Shown here piece after piece: positions 36,885 through 48,080 of a DNA stretch of 64,000 nucleotides; position 1 is the first letter of the stretch, and each line of letters opens with the position of its first letter. Both the position numbers and the translations under genes were made by a program. The notes under the pieces were generated by a model, which saw nothing but the letters and a program-made list of their open reading frames with translations, had not been told where the DNA came from and ran no database searches. Where the stretch lies: contig BEDY01000008.1 of the NCBI GenBank assembly GCA_002335605.1, positions 620,001-684,000 on the forward strand. Direction: 5' to 3'. Origin of the DNA: Prillingera fragicola (lineage: Eukaryota; Basidiomycota; Tremellomycetes; Trichosporonales; Trichosporonaceae).

Positions 36885-37047
36885 GAAGATGCGAGGGAGA
36901 GAGTGTTGTGACGCATTTGCTGCCAGTTGAATTTCTGGTGTCACGACGCGTCGCTGACGCGGGGTCCCCGCCCGGGTGGCAAATGACCATGATCTTTCAA
37001 GGCTGCATATCCGCATATTGCTTCCTACTACAACGAACAGGAAAGTG

Positions 37048-37899
37048 CTACTTTTCGTCCTCCTTGAAGTTGATCGAGATGCCATTGACGCAGTGGCGCT
37101 CGTTAATCGGCTGTCCGTGGTTCTCTTTGAATACATGGCTAGAGGTCAGCGTTGCTCGTGTCCACCTTGCAGGCAATCAGGCTGTCGTCTTGGACACGAC
37201 TGCTCTGCTTGCGAATTCAGCCATACGTACCCGAGGTGACCCCCACTGAGCGGATTAGCAGGAGCTTTCTATCATTGCTGGCGGCTTACCAGTTGGTGCA
37301 GACAATCTCGGTCCGTTCCATACCGTGCGAGCTGTCTACGCGGCGCTCAACGGCACCGGGAACCGTGTCGTAGAACGAGGGCCAACCGCAGCCAGAGTCA
37401 CTAGTGACACATCAGCTACATGTCCCTGTTGAACACCTCGACCTACAACTTGGTCTTGGAGACGTAGAGAGGGGCGTCGCAGCCGACACAGTCTTTTCAG
37501 CGTTAGCAGGGCTCGCGTTCACAATCTTTCCTTCTCTAGCCCTCCATACTGCTTAATACTTACGGTACACGCCATTGTTGTACTGCTTGTTGAGTGGTGA
37601 CGAGCCGGGGGCTTCAGTGCCCTGTTGGCGAAGAACACGGAACTGCAGGTCAGCACCCTCGCACCCGTCAGTGCCAATGATTTGTAACGGACCTGCTCGG
37701 GGCTGAGTTGCGCCCGCCACTCGCTTTCTGATTTCTGAACCTTCGGAGCACTCATGTTTGGTGAGCTCGTCGAGAAAGAGGTGAATGGGAAGATTGCCGC
37801 TGCTACAGGGACAGAGTAGGCAATAAAGGGGCGTGCGGATCGAGTGACACGGAAAGCAGTGGCGGTGGTGCGAAAGATGGCCGGTGGTACTCGAGGCAT
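37048..37899 (-). CDS. Methionine-R-sulfoxide reductase (MsrB)
   Basis: Reduces methionine-R-sulfoxide in oxidised proteins. Six exons (37693-37899, 37564-37642, 37447-37492, 37290-37400, 37231-37245, 37048-37138) give 182 residues. The zinc-binding CVGC and CTNC pairs, GWPSFYD, GHLGHVF and the catalytic Cys169 in [11 protein letters not shown] are all present. Exon 5 is only 15 nt and encodes the GGHLG of the conserved GGHLGHVF. The first 48 residues are rich in Arg, Thr, Ser and Ala with almost no acidic residue and look mitochondrial. A second ATG at 37755-37753 ([13 protein letters not shown]) is where many cytosolic MsrB proteins begin, so alternative initiation could serve both compartments. 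Confidence 0.92.
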
Positions 37900-38542
37900 G
37901 CAGTGAAGCAGTGAAGTATGTGACTGGATGATAAGTTGGACGGACGCTGATAAAGCGGTGGGCAGTGGGAAACTGAAATGGGCGAAGTGGTAGCACCACC
38001 ACAGATCCACAGAATCAGCGTCACTACTACGGTTGTCATGACGTGACCTTTAGTCGGCCGAGGCCGGTGGAGGTGCAGTTCAGCCTCAACTCGCGGGGCA
38101 GCGACAATGCTCTGCATCTGTGCACCCTGTCAACGAGTTGCATAGTACCACTGGCTGTATGAGCTGCATTATTATATTGTAAAGTGCAGAAGTGCAGCGT
38201 CCCTACCACTCATATCTCCTTCTGTGATCTGTGAAGCACAGTTGTCCTGATGTCCTGACAAACAATCAAGCCCGTCCTAAGTATAACGTACAACGTACAA
38301 CCTGCGCAGCCGCATATAGCAGGGCAGGTGCTGAACGCTGAGCACTCCTGCCCGTGAAATCCTTCTTATGTAATTCCACGTGCTGTCGGAGTTAAGGTCA
38401 CGAATAATAAAACTGTAATCCCGCGGCGTTTTGAATTTGGGTGGATCGTCCTGGCTGCTGCCTGGTGGGGCAGTGGCCTTGCCCAGTTGGACATTCTGAA
38501 GGACGACGCTGAAGGTTCTCCATCCGTCAACCCATCACCAAA
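37900..38542. promoter_or_regulatory. Divergent promoter region, MsrB / RPL26
   Basis: About 640 bases between two outward start codons, AT-richer in the middle (near 38170-38420). No gene, repeat or defined element is clear. Confidence 0.45.
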
Positions 38543-39430
38543 ATGGCTTCTTCTACTGGTGAGTAGCGACACAGCATCGACATCGGCACGGCAGACAGGC
38601 GGAATATGGACTCGGTGCGCACGGCAGGACGATTCAACTACGCTGGGTCGACACTAGGACGGCCAATTCGAGGACACTTAGAGGGACAGAAAGGGGACTT
38701 TGGAGAATGGATCAGAGTGCCCTCTGAGCGGGGTACAGGGAGCGTGGGGATGCTGCGTGTGAAGGTCGTGTTGAGAAGGGAATGAGTGTGGAGACTAGGG
38801 AAACTGTTCCTCGAAGTGTCGTTCCCGGCAACGAAAGTTTGAAACCACACGCCAACTTGTGGTCTGCCGACATCGACAACAAGACGTACACCAAGATCGC
38901 CTGGCAGTCCTTGCTGCTTCGTTGCCTGCCTGCCTGCCTGCCATGCCGAAAGATCATACGCATTGGTGCTCTACTGACCCTATTTCAGGCCTCGCCTCGG
39001 ACCGCCGCAAGTCGCGCAAGGCGCACTTCAACGCCCCCTCGGGCATCAAGAGGAAGATTATGTCCTCGCCTCTGAGCAAGGACCTCCGCTCCACCCACGG
39101 CGCTCGCTCGATCCCCATCCGTAAGGACGACGAGGTTCTCATTGTCCGCGGCAAGTACAAGGGCCGGGAGGGCAAGGTCACCCAGGTTAGTGTGGAGTGG
39201 AGTGCGCAGTTGCAGATCAGTGATCTGACTATCATTAGGTCTACCGCAAGAAGTGGGTTATCCACGTTGACCGCGTCCACGTCGAGAAGTCGAACGCCGC
39301 CACTGTCCCCATCGGCATCCACCCCTCGAACGTTGTCATCACCACCCTCAAGCTCGACAAGGACCGCAAGGCCATCCTTGAGCGCAAGGGCGGCAAGAAG
39401 GCCGAGTCGACCGAGGAGAAGTCGGAGTAG
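38543..39430 (+). CDS. RPL26: 60S ribosomal protein L26 (uL24)
   Basis: Cytosolic large-subunit protein near the peptide exit tunnel. Exons 38543-38558, 38989-39185 and 39239-39430 give 134 residues. [40 protein letters not shown] (the KOW segment) and [16 protein letters not shown] are essentially the eukaryotic consensus. Exon 1 is 16 nt (ATG plus four codons and one base). Intron 1 is 430 nt, about ten times the local usual, and contains a short GCCT repeat near 38930; such long first introns are common in highly expressed ribosomal-protein genes of fungi and can hold regulatory or snoRNA sequence. I found no clear box C/D or H/ACA pattern in it. Confidence 0.96.
38559..38988 (+). other. 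Long first intron of RPL26
   Basis: 430-nt intron starting GTGAGT and ending CTGACCCTATTTCAG, with a tandem GCCT tract near 38925-38945. Checked by eye for TGATGA and CTGA boxes at snoRNA spacing; none convincing. Confidence 0.7.
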
Positions 39431-40481
39431 AGCGACTCTTCTTTAGTTCTGGCTCGTAGGAGGTTGGGATGTACCTCATGACATTCGTACTGTACCAGCA
39501 AGGCGCAGGAGCAGGCTCGGAGAGTGTCAACCGTTGCCAATAGGGTTGAGGAGAGGTGAAGCTGAGCAAACAGTGGGGCTGATTGTGTCTCTGCCATTCA
39601 AGAGCCTTCCATTCTAAACCATGTTGCTGACCAAACACTCCGCAAAGTCATTACGAGTTTGTCTACAAAGGTAGCACCAGCCGCCTGAACATTTAGCAGC
39701 GGCACAGACTGCGTCTCAGTGATCTCAGCCAGCTGCGGCGGGAGGAGCTTTCAACAGCATTGCACTGCGGCACCATGGGCTTGGCAGCGCCGCAGACCCA
39801 CCCGCCGGAGAGTCTTGAGCGAAAGCAGGCACCAGTTCCAGGCCAAAGATCTTAGGATCGGAGCAGAGGATGTGCAGCCAAATGTCCTGATTCTGGGACG
39901 TAGCGGGCTGGCAGCAGGTTTGTCGGGAACAAATAATGCCTGCTGACTGGCTGTGGGTGCCCTGGCCGGGCCACCAGCCCACTCGGCCCACTCAGCAGCG
40001 AACCAGTCAGCCCCTGCCAATCTGCGCACCACAAGAGGCTTTGAGGCCATATTCCACCGCCGTCCTGCACACGCACATACAAACCTCAAGAGCACACTTG
40101 CCCGGAAACACGACTTGGTCTTGAATCTCTGTCTCTTGCTCTCACGCACGCTTGCACAAGACCATGTCCAGATAGACTTTACACTTTTAGCCAGCCCAAT
40201 TCTACACTCCTACTCGGACCTAGCTGTCCGGTACGCCCCCAAACCAGGTCCGCCGTTGCCACAGCCAGCGCCTCGTCAGGTGGCTTTTCCTTACCAACTG
40301 TTCTTCCCATCTCCCACCATCTCCTTGGTTTCTCTCTTCTTGCCATCAGAGCCTTCTCTGTCTCTGCCACCTGTAAGGCCGCCGCTGGCCACGCCGACGG
40401 ACGTTGCACGCCGCCGCACGTCCCCCGACCGTCTCGATTATCCCCCGGCGTCCACCGCCCCCGGCCGATCGTCAAGTCGCC
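39431..40481. other. Intergenic region upstream of the eIF4A-like gene
   Basis: About 1.05 kb. The right part from about 40060 is C/T-rich and looks like a long 5' leader. Frames seen there are short and do not resemble proteins. Confidence 0.5.
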
Positions 40482-43166
40482 ATGGCAGCTACAGTCGACG
40501 TCGTGCAGAATGCTGCTGTACAGCTAAAAGGCGATCCTAAGCAAGCCCAAACTGGTAGTGCGGCACTGTCAATACCACCTTTGGAACCGTCGCCGTTGCC
40601 CACCAGCGATAACGGAGGTGATAACTCGTACGCAGCGCTCTCAGCCCGAGTAGCAGCGACGGAGGCGACGCTTGCTGCGTTACAGACTCAGGTCACCCAG
40701 CTGGCCAACATTGTCAAGAATATTACACCCAGCCCATCGTCAACTGCCCCTGGCAGCGCTTCGGCCACCCTCGGTGCCGGGCGCTTGTTCTCCCCGTTTG
40801 ATTCGCCTGCTCCAGGACACACCGCTGCGAGGACACCACTCAATCAGACTGAAGGTACGGAAGGATCGTCAGTTTCTGCCTTGACCCAGCAAGTAGCAGC
40901 ACTCTCGACCAGTGTTGCACAGCTGCAGCGGATTCAGAATCTCAACAGCCCCGTCGCAGGTATGCTACCTCCTTCTTCCTCCGGCCTTCCCAACGGTCAC
41001 GGAGGTGCTCCTGGCGGACCCCTTGGGCGACACATGCCTCCTCCTCCTCTGGAAAAGATTGGAGGTCCAGGGGCAGCACTTGGGTCTCACTCTGCGCTTC
41101 TCTCGCCTGGCAGTCAGATGGGGCGCAACGATTACGCAGGTGGTGGCGGCCCGCGCACACCAGTGAACCGCTCCTTTGGATCGTCCATTCTTGGTGAAGG
41201 CATGGACAGCAAATGGAACGGTCCAGGCAACAGCAAGTACAATCCGTCGCCAGGTAACATTGGCGGCCCTGGTCGCGACTGGGCCACGAGCCCTGGTCCG
41301 GGCGGGCTCATGGGTCCTTCAAGCAACGGTCTTGGCGGGGGTGCTGCTGCGCCGGGCGCTGGCATTGTCGTAACAAAGTGGGAGCACCTCAACTTGAAAG
41401 TGGAGCTGCTCCGCTCCATCTCAAAATACGGGTATGTTTGAGACATTTTTTTGGTTGATACAATTCATGATTAACCGAAACTGACGCGACGCTAGCATCG
41501 GCCCGCCCAACAAGATCCAGGCTCGTGTGCTCCCCTTTATGCTCAAGGGTTCGGACATTATTGCCCAAGCCCCTCCGACGCAAGAGCGCATCATCTCCTA
41601 GTGCGTGTTCAACTACCGCGGTTCTTGACTATACACGGATATATTGCTGACCGAACAGTGTCATCCCAGCGCTCCAGCTCTGTCTCACGCTGCCGCCCTC
41701 CCAGGGCCAGTTTCGTGGGCCCAGCGTGATTATCATTACGACGACCGTCGACCAGGCAACGCAGTGCCATAAGCGTGAGTGGGCTGGCATACTTGGAAAG
41801 AGCAGGTGGAACTGACACGCGGCGCGCAGTGGTTCGCAATGTCGGTGGACCTCTTGGTGTACGGGCTGCCTTGGCCGCCGGTGCTTCGGGCTCGAGTGGG
41901 CTCGCCAACGAGCTGGTGACAATGCAGCGCGACGCCATCCAAATTTTGATTGGCACCCCTGCCAAGATCAACGAGGTGATGAATGCTCGTGGCGGGTTGT
42001 CTGGGTCAGAGTGCCGACTGCTCATCCTGGACGAGGTTGACCAGCTCATTGCGCGCAACCTCTATGAGAACGTTCTCAGCGTTGCGCGTCTCCTACCCTC
42101 GCCACGCCGCATGGGTGGGCAAGGGTCGCTCACTCCTGGTGGTCCCGCCCCATTTTCCCCCGTCATCGGCAGCCCCTATGACAATGGCCAGCACTCCCCC
42201 TTCAATCCCCAGAGCAAGACGCCGTTCCCTTCCACGCAGCCGTCACGCTTCGGTACACCTGGCCCTGCAGGCGGACCTCCCACCTCACCCACCCCCACTC
42301 TCATTGAGCGCCAGACATGTCTCTTTTCCAACACTATTCCCACGGACGTGATCAACTTTTCCCAGTCTCTCCAGGTGCGCGACCCCGTCCGAGTTTTGGT
42401 TCGCCGTGAAGGCTCTACAAACTCGCAAGAGTCCGTCTCGTCTTACACGCCTGGTATCAATGTCAAGCACACCTACATATATCTCACCATCACCGGGTCT
42501 GCTCGTTCAGAGGAGCAGCCAATTGAGGCTGGACCTGGCACCATTGGGTCTGGCCGTGCCAACGCCGGCGGAAGCGTGAACGAAGAGGCAACCCGTGCCA
42601 AAGAGTACAAGCTCGACATGCTCGTCAAAATGCTCGACGACTACCCACTCTGGCAGGCAATCATTCACGTGGGCACGTACGCCATGCTCGAAGCCGTCGT
42701 ATTCAAGCTCAGCTCACGCCAGTGGGAGACACTCTACCTCGCTTCGGACATGCCGCCGTCGCAGAAAAAGGCTGTCTTGCAGCAGTGGCGCATGTCGATA
42801 GCTGGGCAGGGGCCACGCTTCCTCGTCTGCTTTGACGTCAATCCAAAGCCTCCTGACGTGCCATGGTCACCCCTCGTCGTCAACTTTGATCTCCCACGCT
42901 CGGTTGAGGGCTACGCGCTCCGCGCAGCTGCAGCTGTGCCTCCGACTGGGCCTTCACGCGGTCAGAGCCAGCAGGCGCCTCACATGAACGGTGTCATTGT
43001 CAGCTTTGTCCAGGCAGCCGGAGGCGATGTCGAGATGCTGCGCTCCACGGAGTGCGCGTACCGTTTCAAAGTAAGTTTCGCCTGCCCTTGTTCTCCCTGG
43101 GCATTACTGACCACCTCCCAGTCTGCTGAGATTCCTACTGTTTTCCACGATCTATTCCAGCACTAG
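40482..43166 (+). CDS. eIF4A-like DEAD-box pseudo-helicase with long N-terminal extension
   Basis: Exons 40482-41431, 41496-41600, 41659-41774, 41830-43070 and 43122-43166 give 818 residues. From about 300 onward the chain follows eIF4A: KWEHLNLKVELLRSISKYG, a Q-motif (NKIQARVLPFMLKGSDIIAQA), VGGP, GTPAKINEVM, LLILDEVDQLIAR, RDPVRVLVRR, KEYKLDMLVKML, PLVVNFDLPRSVEGYALR and a last IPTVFHDLF. The active-site motifs are lost: the Walker A position reads APPTQER with no GKT, DEAD is DEVD (458-461), SAT is SNT (557-559), and HRxGRxGR is replaced by RAAAAVPP. Pro/Gly/Ser inserts interrupt the core (about 480-545). The first 290 residues are low-complexity with two short coiled-coil-like stretches. 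It cannot be an ordinary ATPase; a scaffolding or regulatory role is inference. Confidence 0.87.
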
Positions 43167-43838
43167 CGTCTCCAGTCTTTCTCACGCCATTTCTCTTTCA
43201 TCTTTTATAACATCATTGTGGATTTTTGGGTTCCATCGACATGGCTACGGAGCGTCGGGCGACAAACAAGCGAGGGAGAGAGGATGGCCGGAACGCACGA
43301 ACTAGCTGAAAGAAGCTGAAGCCGTCATGTCGCATGTCTGACAGGGCGCAGAGGTGGTGTCCCACTGGCGCACAGACCTTTTCATACGCATCTATCTTGT
43401 TGCCAGCGGCTTGCCGCTGCTTCATGCATGTAGCTTACTAGCTGTACCATGAGCAGGACAGCAGGAGCGCTGAATGAGCAAGAGCTGTATGAGGGCAGAG
43501 TGCATTAACGGAATACCCTAATCAAACACGAGTGGTATCGCTCCATGGCGTGACGTGTTTCCACGGATCCACGGGAATGGAGCCTTATTGATACTTTTGC
43601 TTCCGTTCGCTGCCAGACAGCCAGCGGCCCAGCACACAGACAAGCGCGATCCTGCGCGCTGCCAGCCAGGGCATGGGACATTCGCGTACGGCATCCGGCG
43701 TGTTGCAGTCCATACAACCAACAACACGCTCGCACCTTGATCCATCTCTCAATACCCTCGCGGACTGGCTCCACGGCGTAGAACCAACACTTTGATACCT
43801 CGCGCTCTTGTCTCTGTCTGCTCGTCACCTGCACCACC
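43167..43838. other. Intergenic region upstream of EB1
   Basis: About 670 bases. The left part is the 3' end of the pseudo-helicase gene and the right part the EB1 promoter. No other feature recognised. Confidence 0.5.
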
Positions 43839-45063
43839 ATGTCTGTCTACGTCGGCGAATGTACGTCCAGGCAGCATCGATAGCAGTGCCAGCTACGCAC
43901 CGTTTCCGATGGCTGCTGACAATACAGCACGCGGCGAGCTCCTCGCCTGGCTGAACGAGCTCCTCGCTCCCAACGTCATTACCAAGGTCGAAGAGTGCGG
44001 CAAGGGTGTCATCTACTGCCAGGTACGTGTCCGTTCTCCGTCACATAGCTAAGGAGCATACTCTATTCGAAACCGTCTGCTGACAGTGCGCAGGTTCTCG
44101 ACTCTATCTATGGTACGTTCGTTCTCCACAGCCTTACGCGGGCAGTTTGAAATCTACTGTGTAGCGAGGGCTGTGGTCTCAATATGGTGGCACCGTGGTA
44201 GTCTCGTATTGTGGCATTGTGGAACAGCTCCGTCCGCCGACATTGTGGGTCAAAACTGACCAAACAGGCAACCTCCCCATGACGCGTGTAAAGCTGAACG
44301 CAAGGATGGAGTACGAGTACCTTGAGAACTTCAAGATTCTGCAAAAGGCGTTTGTCAAGAACCGCATTGACAAGGTACGTGGGAGATGGGAGATACGACT
44401 TGTCACTGACGGCTCAAGCCCATTCCTGTTGACAAGCTCGTCAAGTACGTCGTCGCCTTCAGAGGCAAGCGGGTGAGAACACGGTGTGCTAACTTGGCAG
44501 ATGCAAGATGCAGGACAACCTCGAGTTCCTTCAGTGGATGAAGAAGTTTTGGGACGCCAACAGCAGGGGAGAGGAGTACAACGCGGCTGAGCGGACGTGG
44601 GTAGAATTGGGCTGAGCCACGCTAATCAAGACAGAGGTGGTCAGACTCACGTAGCCCCCACTGCGTCAATGTCCCGTTCGTCAGCAGCTGCATCGCGCCC
44701 TGGTGCCCGCGCTTCGTCCGGTGCTTCGGCCCCCCGCGCACCCAGTGCGGCCTCAGCGGCTCAGATCCAGCTCCTGAACTCGCAGGTTCAGGAGATGCAG
44801 GCCACTTGCGAAGGACTTGAGAAGGAGCGTGACTTTTACTTTGCAAGTGAGTGAAACCATGTGGATTTGGCCTGACATTTAAAGAGCTCCGCTCCATTGA
44901 GCTCATTGTGGGCGACCGCGTCAACCTTGATGGCATCGACGCAGAGGAGCGGGATACCCTTGCCAAGATTCAGGAGATCCTGTATCAGACTGAGGAGGGC
45001 TTTGAGGTGCCAGACGGAGAGGAGCTGCTCGAGGGCGAGCTCGACGACGAGGAGACGTTTTAA
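43839..45063 (+). CDS. BIM1: Microtubule plus-end tracking protein EB1/BIM1
   Basis: Binds growing microtubule ends and recruits partners. Eight exons (43839-43860, 43928-44022, 44094-44112, 44268-44374, 44419-44444, 44501-44596, 44635-44846, 44885-45063) give 251 residues. The calponin-homology domain occupies about 1-105: [77 protein letters not shown]. A Ser/Ala/Pro linker follows, then a coiled coil (IQLLNSQVQEMQATCEGLEKERDFYFAKLRSIELIV) forming the EB-homology dimer domain, and an acidic tail ending in EETF. That end resembles but does not equal the EEY/F motif that binds CAP-Gly proteins. Exons of 19, 22 and 26 nt make this one of the most finely divided genes here. Confidence 0.92.
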
Positions 45064-45327
45064 ACGAGTTTAATGATGTGCAGCCGCCCGAAATGCCTGG
45101 GCGTGCATAATTCCTTGCATCCACTGTTCATGATGAATGCTACGTTTCTGCAGCGCGCGCGCTACGAAGCAAAACGATGACCTGCTGATGGTCTTTGCGG
45201 ACATCTACCTCGCCTTTGAAGATCGACCACTGTTGATGTACGGCACTGCTTTGCTCTTTCACGAAGTGCATGTTGCTATCACAAAGTCGACACACAGAAT
45301 CCCAATACGAAACGATCCAAACTCTGA

Positions 45328-46332
45328 TTATGAGTAACCACCAGTCTTCTTGGCGGCAGAGGTTCCAGTGGCGGCAGCCAGCTGGCTGGTCATGTCGGCG
45401 ATGATACAGCCAATGTCGGTAGCGATAGAAACCATGTCAAAGCCCTGGTCGAGACGAGCGCGGGCCTGCTCGCCGTTCGAGCAGAAGATGGCAGCAGTCT
45501 TGCCGTTGTCGTGCGCGGCCTTGAGGATGCGGGCGATGGCGGCATTGTGCTCGTCCGAACCAAACTCCACGTTCATCGAGAAGGACAAGTCAAAGGGGCC
45601 TACAGAGTTAGATCCAAATGCCACCAAAAGCACTCACCGATGAAGAGGACGTCAAGACCCTCGACCTTGGCAATCTCCTCGACGTTTTCGACACCCTGGC
45701 GCGACTCAATCTGGACCATGACGAGCAGGTTGTCGTCGGCAGCAGCGGCATAGTCACCATCGGGCATGAAACCAAACGAATGGCCAGAGAACATGGGACC
45801 AAAGCCGCGGGTACCCTTGGGGGGGTACTTGTTCCACGCAACAATCTTTTGCGCGTCGGCCTGCAATGTTAGCATGTTTTCAGAGGTGGAATGAGCTCCT
45901 CCATGTGTGCTCAACTCACGGCAGTGTGGCACATGGGGGTCATGACACCGTGGGCACCCGAGTCAAGGGCGCGCTTGATCATGTACTCCTCGGCGTTGGG
46001 AACGCGGACAATGGGGCTGGCGCCAGCCTGGGCGACGGCGTTGATGAGCTCGTAGTAGTCACGGTCATTGATCTGGCCGTGCTCGCCGTCAATGAGCACC
46101 CAGTTGAAGCCGCCGATGCCGACCAGCGAGCGAACCACCGAGGGGCCAGGGAAGCTGGTGGGTCAGCCATGAACAGAATCAGCATAAGCGTCGCGTTGGT
46201 GAACGGCCCTCTGAGACTGGCACCAAAGTCACGACAACACGGCACTTACGTGAGCCAGAAGCCCATGCCGGTCTTCTTGGCAGCGAGGTCCCGCTTGAGG
46301 GCACAACGGGCAGTCATGGCAGTAGAGCTCAT
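45328..46332 (-). CDS. HpcH/HpaI family aldolase
   Basis: Class II, metal-dependent pyruvate aldolase fold; family members cleave 4-hydroxy-2-oxo acids such as 4-hydroxy-2-oxoheptanedioate. Exons 46250-46332, 45920-46154, 45638-45860 and 45328-45599 give 270 residues. GGFNWVLIDGEHGQ carries the catalytic His, IVRVPNAEEYMIKRALDSGAHGVMTPM the central barrel strands, LLVMVQIESRQGVEN the metal-binding Glu, and GLDVLFIGPFDLSFSMN the second metal ligand Asp. No targeting signal is apparent, so a cytosolic enzyme is likely. In fungi these are usually in catabolism of aromatic or sugar-acid compounds; the substrate here is unknown. Its upstream region has two GTCCGGAC palindromes. Confidence 0.87.
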
Positions 46333-46715
46333 CTTGGAATTGCTGTGAGTGAATAAGTGGATGAAGTGGAGAGCAGACACAGCATGCTGGGAAACACCGA
46401 TACCATCTATGGGCAAGGTTGGACAAGCACCCCACCCAGACAGGCAGGTCGGCACCCTGGGCCGGGCCGGCACACGGTTCAATGTCAGTCCGAGAGTCCG
46501 GACATAGGGGCTCCCTTCGGGCTGGTCCGCCGCGGCAACTCGCGGCACAGCCCAATACCGAGGCAATCCTCCTGACGATTGGTATTGATAATTGACACGA
46601 CGTCGGTTTATGTCCGGACAGCATTGCCCGGGATCCAAGGGTGATCAGTAGTGCACAGCCCACCCACTACAGCCCACCTTGCAAGATTGGTATTCATACA
46701 AGTACTGCCCACTTA
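46333..46715. promoter_or_regulatory. Aldolase promoter region with two GTCCGGAC palindromes
   Basis: Between the aldolase start and the stop of the next minus-strand gene. Perfect 8-base palindromes GTCCGGAC occur at 46496-46503 and 46612-46619, 116 bases apart. CCGG-centred palindromes are candidate zinc-cluster factor sites. Regulation is inference. Confidence 0.45.
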
Positions 46716-48080
46716 CTACTGGAACCATTCACTAAATGTTCCCTTGAACGCGTCCATTAGAATCGGCCAAGAGAACCCCATCCCGGGCCAGAGCTTGAAG
46801 GGAAGGGACTCGGCAATGTACTCGCCATGCGTACCCCCAGGAATCTGTGCGTAAGCTCGGGTTTGCCTCTGTTCCTACCTTGGTGAAGTCGACCTTGAGA
46901 CCTTGGTTGCGCATGTTATCCACAAGAGCACAGATCTCGTCATGCAGAATCTCGTCGGTACCGGAGTCGACAGCCACGGTTACGCCAGCCTTGGCCAGGC
47001 GAGCAAAGTGCCCATCATCAGCTGGTGCTAACGCTGGCGACAGGTACGGGTTCCTCTGCATTGCCTTTGAGTAGTGGCGAGTGAAGGACGGTTGAATGAC
47101 CGGAGTGACGTCGTACAGCCAGTCCTGCGCGTTAGTTGTGGAACAAGTCATGGGCTGCTTGCCTTGTGCTTGTTGGTTTTGATCGAGGGGAACGACATTG
47201 TCACGTCCGACCATGGTGCACTGGCGTTCATGCCGCCCGGGAGTCCGAAGCGGGTGAAGCTGGCTTGATACAGCTCGTCGAGGTAGCGAGTGAGACAGAG
47301 AATGGCGTGTCCGCCGGCGGAGGGCCCATAGAGGAGAATGTTCTGCACAATGAGCAGCGTTCAGGACTTGCTCGATGGATGGCCATACCTTGGGCTCAAA
47401 GCCTAGCTCCTCGACCACATATTGCCAGCCTGCGAGAGAGTCGAGCAAGCTCGCCGGAAACGCACTACTGTCATCGAGAGACTTGCGATAGTTGGGGCCT
47501 GCTCATCAGCAAGTAAAGTCTCATGGAACTCACTAAATACCCTCGTGTTGAGTCTTTGCACAATCTCCCAGTCCATCTTCATGGCGAAGGGATGGCCCGT
47601 CGCGTATCCACCGCCGACCAACAAGAAGACCAGCTTTTCTCCCTCCTTGGCCTTGGCCCATACATCTGTGGTGCCCTTTGGAGCTCCCATGAACGCCGGA
47701 ATGGGTTCGCTGACGACCTTTCCTCCGGCAGCCTGAACAATGGACAGCAACGGAACGTCTTGCTTGAGCTTGGGAATGACGCGTGCCGAGACTTCGGCAA
47801 GGTGTCCCCATTTCTTAATGCACAGCGGTGGCACTACGCCAGCAAGTTTATCCTTGCGCATGACGCTCCGTAGCTGTACAAGCCCCATGAGCGTGCGCAA
47901 GAGATTGACCATGATGTGCCGGATCAGGCCGTGCTGCGGCCGTTGCCAGAGGGAGGTCAGGACATTCCACCCTACGATCAATGGAGTCGACAGGAGGATG
48001 GGTGGTACTGCCAGCAACGATGCGAGGCGAAACTGCCAATCCGCTGGTTGAAGGATGAAATGGCCGTGGATGACCGGCAT
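46716..48080 (-). CDS. Alpha/beta-hydrolase (HSL-like esterase family)
   Basis: Exons 47534-48080, 47389-47498, 47163-47342, 46879-47124 and 46716-46844 give 403 residues. Catalytic pieces: LVGGGYATGHP (oxyanion GGG loop), FSPNYRKSLDD after the strand, LLYGPSAGGHAILCL (nucleophile Ser in GPSAGG), VAVDSGTDEILHDE (Asp) and IPGGTHGEYI (His). This is the order of hormone-sensitive-lipase-type or steryl-acetyl-hydrolase-like fungal esterases. The N terminus has a hydrophobic stretch (FRLASLLAVPPILLSTPLIVGWNVL, about 17-41) that may anchor it to a membrane. The third intron (47125-47162) has a GC donor, AAG/GCAAGC. Substrate unknown. Confidence 0.85.

Noticed and set aside
46732..46860. Alternative C terminus of the alpha/beta-hydrolase by reading through to VLLADSNGRVQGNI
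   Set aside because: Splicing at 46845-46878 instead gives IPGGTHGEYI with the catalytic His, which fits the family.
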